Shown in pieces: positions 59,629 through 64,000 of a stretch of 64,000 nucleotides of DNA; positions within the stretch are counted from its first letter, which is position 1; each line of letters opens with the position of its first letter. This DNA comes from Flavobacterium sp. MDT1-60 (lineage in GTDB: Bacteria; Bacteroidota; Bacteroidia; Flavobacteriales; Flavobacteriaceae). Where the stretch lies: positions 868,001 to 932,000 of the forward strand of contig NZ_CP062159.1 of assembly GCF_014844035.1 (NCBI RefSeq), written 5' to 3'. A program made the translations under genes and the position numbers. The notes beneath the pieces were generated by a model. That model saw nothing but the letters and a program-made list of their open reading frames with translations, was not told the DNA's origin and did not search any database.

Positions 59629-59676
59629 AAAACAGGTTTTTTGTTCAAAACAAATATAACAAAAAAGGCTATAAAA

Positions 59677-59709
59677 AAACGGCATCAAACTTAAAAGTCA
59701 ATGCCGTTT
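59677..59709. terminator. Terminator of the TonB-dependent receptor gene
   Basis: AAACGGCAT (59677-59685) pairs with ATGCCGTTT (59701-59709). Seven Ts follow on the minus strand. Confidence 0.8.
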
Positions 59710-59734
59710 ATGATATTTATTTAGATTCTAAATA

Positions 59735-62485
59735 TTAGAAATCGTAACGTAAGCTAAAGTTCCAGGTTCTACCAAAACCAAAATATACCTGGTTTGTAGT
59801 AGCGATACCTTTGTATGTTGATACAGTAGGCACGTCAGCTGCAAATATATTTGTTTTTGATTCAGCAATGTAAGTATAGTCAAATACGTTGTTTACATTT
59901 AATCTGAATCCAACTGAATTACTTTTGTTTTTTCCTACCAGTAATTTGTAAGATAAACCAGCATCAGTTGTATTGTAAGAAGGTAATTCTAATGCACCCC
60001 TGTTAGTTGCAGAAGTAAATGCTCCCGGAGAGATCGCAGCATACAGTTTATCAAAGTAGTTGATATTTGCGTCAACACTAAAGCGTGGAATAATTTCGTA
60101 AGTTGCCCCAAAAGAAGCTGTTGTTGCAGCAGCATCACCAACTCTTACACCATCAAGGTATAATGTTGTAGCAGTTCCACCACCAATAGGATTGTTTCCT
60201 GAATCGTAACGATTACTTGTACTTGTTCCTTCATATTGCCAGTCTCCAACAGAGAACATACCAGTAAGCGTAAGGTTAGGAAGTACTTTAGCAGTACCAG
60301 CGAACTCAATACCTGAGTGGATTTCTGTAATTCCAGCGAAATCATAGTATCCTCCAGGGTTGGTTACATCTCCATCATTAGACCTTTGGTATCTGTCTTT
60401 CCATGAAGTACGATATATGTCTACGTTTGCAGTAAAAATTCTTGAACGGAAACCGTAACCAGCTTCTACACCAAAGATCTTTTCGTTTGTCAAGTTACCA
60501 TTTACTAAAGATGCATTGTTTGGATAAACTGCATTAAAGAATGGTTGTTTTGAGTAATATCCTGAATTAACATATACATTATGGTGCTCATTAATGTTAT
60601 AGTTAACACCACCTTTAACATTACCACCAAGGATATTTTCGTAACCTGTACTAGATAATGGATTAGAAGATAGATATTTAAAGTAATCAACTCTTTTAAA
60701 TCCTTGTTGAGAAAGTGCTCCCTGAACGAATGCTGTAAAATTATCTGTAGAATATTCTAATTGAGTAAATCCACCATACCATACTACATTACCATCATTG
60801 TAGAAGTTGATCTTTTGCTCATCATCTGTGCTTTTAAAAACGTTCCAGGCTGGGTACGTAGAATAAGTCTCTGTTAATACTCTATTAGGATTGTTAACAT
60901 CAAAATTGTCAAGATAAGAAGTAGCACCTAAAAGATTATTTACGTTTTGATAGTGAATTCCTTTGTAACCTCTCACGTCAACACCAATATCCCAAGTTAA
61001 ATGGTCAGTGAATTTTTTGTTGAAGTTAATAATTGCACCATACCAGTTGTGTGAGTTAACTGAAGAAATTTGAGATATACCAGTTGTAGAGTTTGTAAGT
61101 GAACCTGTAGCTGAACTGTTTTGAAATTGACCACTTGTACCGTTAGTTGTACGTGTATAGTTTGTTCCGTTAATGTTTACAGTTTGCCCTGAGTTATAGG
61201 CAACGATTTTATCATAATCAATTAAACCGTCAGCAGTTCTAAATGCATTATTTACATAGTTAAAACCTCTAATACCACCTGCTCCTCTGGAACCTCCTCC
61301 ACGTCCGAAAGAAGCGTAAGCTACAGTTGATAATTTAGAAGTTTCATTAATTTTGTAATCCCAGTTTAATGAAACAATAGGCTTGTGATAGTAATTTCTT
61401 ACCATATTAAATTCTTGCCCATTTTTATATCCCCAGTCAGAGTTATATTTGATGTTTGGATCAGTAGCTGAACCATATTTTTGATACTGTGCGATCGTAA
61501 TGAAAGTTGATCTTTGATTGTGCCATTGTGGAGCACCAGTTACAGTAAGTTGGAAATCATGTTTGTTGTTTTTTGTAGCATAGCCAAGACCAATATAATA
61601 GTTGTCTCCGTTAAATTTTGTTCCGTCAACATATCCATCTCCTTGAGTGTGGCTGTATAATACAGATGCAGAGAATCCGTTGTCTAATTTACCGGTGTTG
61701 TATGCAACGTTTGATTTGAAGAAATTATCGTTTCCTAAAGTAGTACTTATAGTACCAGCTTGTTTCAAATCTGATGCTTTAGTTATGTAGTTCATGGTTC
61801 CTCCAACAGAAGCAATTGCTAATTTTGAAGAACCTAAACCTCTTTGAACCTGAATGTACGAAGTTACGTCTCCTAAACCAGCCCAGTTACTCCAGAAAAC
61901 AGCTCCATTTTCCATATCGTTAACTGGCATACCATTAACCATTACAGCTATATTATTTTGGCTAAATCCACGAATTGTAATTCTAGAATCTCCATAACCA
62001 CCACCAGATTTAGTTGTATAAACAGATGGAGTGCTTTTTAACATTTCAGGAATCTCCATGTTTCCTAATTTTGCCTGAATTTCAGCGGCTTTAATTGTAG
62101 AAACTGCAACAGGAGTTTTTCTGTCTTTTGCAATATCTATTGTAGTACTTTTTACTACAATTTCGCTCAATTCGTTTGAGTTAGATGCTAAAACGATTGT
62201 TCCTAAATTAGCAGTAGATCCACTAGCTACTGAAAATTTTACAGTTTGGCTTTGATAACCTAAAAAAGAAATAACGATTTCTCCTGTACTACTTGTTGCA
62301 TTAAGAGTAAATTTACCGTCAAAATCTGTAGAAGTAGCTGTTGTAGAGCCTTTAATCACTACGTTAGCTCCTGGCAAAGAACCCGTACCGTCGGTAATTG
62401 TACCAGTAATTTTTCCTTGAGAAAATGCGGTTGAAACTATCATGAACAATAGTCCAGTAAGTAACCAATTTTTCATTGTCTTCAT
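59735..62485 (-). CDS. TonB-dependent outer membrane receptor
   Basis: A 916-residue receptor. The signal peptide is LLTGLLFMIVSTAFSQ. The N-terminal carboxypeptidase-regulatory-like domain (about 24-105, KITGTITDGTGSLPGANVVI) precedes a plug domain with MEIPEMLKSTPSVYTTK and ITIRGFSQNNIAVMVNGMPV. The barrel ends NFSLRYDF with the typical terminal aromatic. No SusD gene follows, so this is a stand-alone receptor, possibly for a metal chelate or other small ligand. The substrate is not evident. The second Met (MKNWLL, 62476) is an alternative start. Confidence 0.93.
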   Translation of the reverse strand: MKTMKNWLLTGLLFMIVSTAFSQGKITGTITDGTGSLPGANVVIKGSTTATSTDFDGKFTLNATSSTGEIVISFLGYQSQTVKFSVASGSTANLGTIVLASNSNELSEIVVKSTTIDIAKDRKTPVAVSTIKAAEIQAKLGNMEIPEMLKSTPSVYTTKSGGGYGDSRITIRGFSQNNIAVMVNGMPVNDMENGAVFWSNWAGLGDVTSYIQVQRGLGSSKLAIASVGGTMNYITKASDLKQAGTISTTLGNDNFFKSNVAYNTGKLDNGFSASVLYSHTQGDGYVDGTKFNGDNYYIGLGYATKNNKHDFQLTVTGAPQWHNQRSTFITIAQYQKYGSATDPNIKYNSDWGYKNGQEFNMVRNYYHKPIVSLNWDYKINETSKLSTVAYASFGRGGGSRGAGGIRGFNYVNNAFRTADGLIDYDKIVAYNSGQTVNINGTNYTRTTNGTSGQFQNSSATGSLTNSTTGISQISSVNSHNWYGAIINFNKKFTDHLTWDIGVDVRGYKGIHYQNVNNLLGATSYLDNFDVNNPNRVLTETYSTYPAWNVFKSTDDEQKINFYNDGNVVWYGGFTQLEYSTDNFTAFVQGALSQQGFKRVDYFKYLSSNPLSSTGYENILGGNVKGGVNYNINEHHNVYVNSGYYSKQPFFNAVYPNNASLVNGNLTNEKIFGVEAGYGFRSRIFTANVDIYRTSWKDRYQRSNDGDVTNPGGYYDFAGITEIHSGIEFAGTAKVLPNLTLTGMFSVGDWQYEGTSTSNRYDSGNNPIGGGTATTLYLDGVRVGDAAATTASFGATYEIIPRFSVDANINYFDKLYAAISPGAFTSATNRGALELPSYNTTDAGLSYKLLVGKNKSNSVGFRLNVNNVFDYTYIAESKTNIFAADVPTVSTYKGIATTNQVYFGFGRTWNFSLRYDF

Positions 62486-62510
62486 TTGTTATTTAGTTTA
62501 TTGTTTTTGG

Positions 62511-62518
62511 CAAAATTA
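62511..62518 (-). promoter_or_regulatory. Possible promoter -7 box of the TonB receptor
   Basis: TAATTTTG on the minus strand matches TAnnTTTG, 26 bases before the ATG. The rest of the 62486-62807 gap is AT-rich and apparently non-coding, apart from the terminator at 62744. Confidence 0.45.
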
Positions 62519-62743
62519 TAACAAATAACTCAGATAGTGTTATCAAAATGTTAAGAAAAGCAAGTTTTATCTAATGTGTTGCGCATTAAAATGATTTTTT
62601 CTTTTTTCATTAAATAAAACAATAGTTTTTTGAATTTCGGTACTTGTTTTTTGTTAAAATCATATTAATCTGAACAGTGCTGTAGGTGTTAACTTGCAAT
62701 AGTCGGTTGTTAGATATGTTTAAGAGGCTTTTTTATACGAAAA

Positions 62744-62776
62744 AAACGCCTTAATTTATGTTAAATTAAAGCGTTT
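62744..62776. terminator. Terminator of pgi
   Basis: AAACGCCTTAATTTA (62744-62758) pairs with TAAATTAAAGCGTTT (62762-62776, one mismatch). TTTTTTT follows on the minus strand. Confidence 0.8.
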
Positions 62777-62807
62777 CAGTAAGTTATGGAAAACCCTAAA
62801 AAGTCTA

Positions 62808-64000
62808 CTATTTGTTCTTCAAAAAGTGGTTCAACAAAAATGATGTTGAGCTATCATGATTATTCACCGTTTTTGAATTTATTTCATCTAAAATTGAATT
62901 TGCCAATTGTTTTCCTAATTCAACTCCCCATTGATCAAAGCTGAAAATGTTCCAGATAACACCCTGAACAAAAATCTTATGCTCGTATAAAGCAATTAAC
63001 GAACCTAAAGATTTCGGTGTTAATTTTTGAATCAAAATGGTATTAGTTGGTTTGTTTCCTGTGAAAACTTTAAAGGGCAATAAATAAGATGCTTTTTCTG
63101 CAGAAAGTCCTTGTTTATCAAATTCAGCCTGAACTTGTGCCGGAGTTTTTCCGTTTAATAAAGCTTCGGTCTGAGCAAAAAAGTTTGACATCAATTTATC
63201 ATGGTGATCTTCGTTTCCGTATAACGGTTTTACGAATCCGATGAAATCTGTTGGAATTAATTTTGTTCCCTGATGAATTAACTGAAAAAATGCATGTTGT
63301 GAGTTCGTTCCCGGTTCTCCCCAAATAATAGTTCCGGTTTGATAGTTTACAGGCTTTCCATCACGGCCAACACTTTTACCGTTACTTTCCATAGTTGCCT
63401 GTTGCAGGTATGGAGCTAATTTTTGTAAATATTGAGTATAAGGAATCAAGGCTTCGCTTTCAGCTCCGAAGAAATTATTATACCAAACACTTAACAATGC
63501 TAAGATTACCGGAATATTTTCGTCAAATTCAGCCGATTTGAAATGGTCGTCCATTTCATTAGCACCTTTCAATAATTCATTATAATTATCAAAACCAACC
63601 GCCAAAGCTATACTTAAACCAACGGCGCTCCATAAAGAAAATCTTCCTCCAACCCAATCCCACATTGGGAAAACGTTGTTCGGATTAATTCCGAATTCGG
63701 TTACTTTTTGAATGTTTGTTGAAACAGCCACAAAGTGTTTTGCAATGTCTTCCTGAGAAGCCGATTTTAAAAACCATTCTTTGATAGTTTCAGAATTTGA
63801 TAAAGTTTCCTGAGTCGTAAAAGTTTTAGAAACAATTAAAAATAAAGTACTTTCAGGGTTTAACTTTTTGATTACTTCATTTACATGATCACCATCAACA
63901 TTCGAAACAAAATGTAGATTTAAGTGATTTTTATAGAATTGCAAGGCTTCAACTGCCATAACCGGACCAAGATCTGAACCTCCAATTCCAATATTAACAA
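62808..64000 (-). CDS. pgi: Glucose-6-phosphate isomerase (partial, N-terminus beyond the window)
   Basis: The reading frame is open from the last base of the window ([19 protein letters not shown]), so the start lies outside and the first ~150 residues of a ~545-residue enzyme are missing. Visible motifs are GGSDLGP near the phosphate site, [31 protein letters not shown] and the C-terminal signature [18 protein letters not shown], which carries the active-site lysine. The enzyme interconverts glucose 6-phosphate and fructose 6-phosphate, and glucose released by the xyloglucan locus would enter glycolysis here. Confidence 0.96.
   Translation of the reverse strand, partial: VNIGIGGSDLGPVMAVEALQFYKNHLNLHFVSNVDGDHVNEVIKKLNPESTLFLIVSKTFTTQETLSNSETIKEWFLKSASQEDIAKHFVAVSTNIQKVTEFGINPNNVFPMWDWVGGRFSLWSAVGLSIALAVGFDNYNELLKGANEMDDHFKSAEFDENIPVILALLSVWYNNFFGAESEALIPYTQYLQKLAPYLQQATMESNGKSVGRDGKPVNYQTGTIIWGEPGTNSQHAFFQLIHQGTKLIPTDFIGFVKPLYGNEDHHDKLMSNFFAQTEALLNGKTPAQVQAEFDKQGLSAEKASYLLPFKVFTGNKPTNTILIQKLTPKSLGSLIALYEHKIFVQGVIWNIFSFDQWGVELGKQLANSILDEINSKTVNNHDSSTSFLLNHFLKNK

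Overview
The window comes from a low-GC Bacteroidetes genome, most likely a Flavobacterium or close relative. The signs are type IX secretion sorting domains (positions 1-204 and the 8371-12432 gene), a SusC/SusD glycan-import system, Bacteroidetes-type -7 promoter boxes (TAnnTTTG) close upstream of many starts, almost no Shine-Dalgarno sequences, and housekeeping proteins of Bacteroidetes type. No tRNA, rRNA, CRISPR array or recognisable insertion sequence was found.

Left part (1-19,666): the tail of a T9SS-secreted protein, comF, glyS, a LytTR regulator whose phosphoacceptor Asp is replaced by Glu, a small secreted protein, an overlapping TPR histidine kinase/response regulator pair, thiL, a GC-rich structured intergenic element, a 1353-residue T9SS type B adhesin-like protein with eight repeats, two DinB-family proteins, a WYL regulator, two small membrane proteins, lepA, and two tandem Nudix-like regulators.

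Centre (20,124-45,848): a co-directional polysaccharide utilisation locus of eleven genes: SusC, SusD, a surface glycan-binding lipoprotein, GH2, GH31, GH97, GH3, GH39, GH3, BACON-GH5, an SGNH acetylesterase and GH95. The combination of BACON-GH5 endoglucanase, alpha-xylosidase, beta-galactosidase, beta-glucosidase, alpha-L-fucosidase and acetylesterase points to acetylated fucogalactoxyloglucan. The GH5 would cut the backbone at the surface, SusCD would import the oligosaccharides, and the exo-enzymes would strip the side chains. The divergent Nudix-like pair is the obvious local regulator candidate. Two single-base A-tract frameshifts interrupt SusD and the GH31 signal peptide. Several gene junctions in the locus hold strong hairpins. 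The locus ends in three tandem ~229-bp repeats, and the GH95 3' end lies inside the same repeat sequence.

Right part (46,630-64,000): a Panacea-domain protein paired with a small membrane protein (possible toxin-antitoxin or defence pair), CvpA, pheS with two small conserved genes, gpsA, a YqhD-like aldehyde reductase and a secreted DJ-1/PfpI protein divergent from a LysR regulator, a yicC-gmk-fourhelix-nadD operon, an ArsC/Spx-like protein, a third DinB protein, an RlpA-like protein, a TonB-dependent receptor, and pgi cut by the window end. Intergenic spaces are unusually rich in long near-perfect palindromes. Two GC-rich elements about 49 kb apart share flanking motifs and architecture but have unrelated stem sequences.
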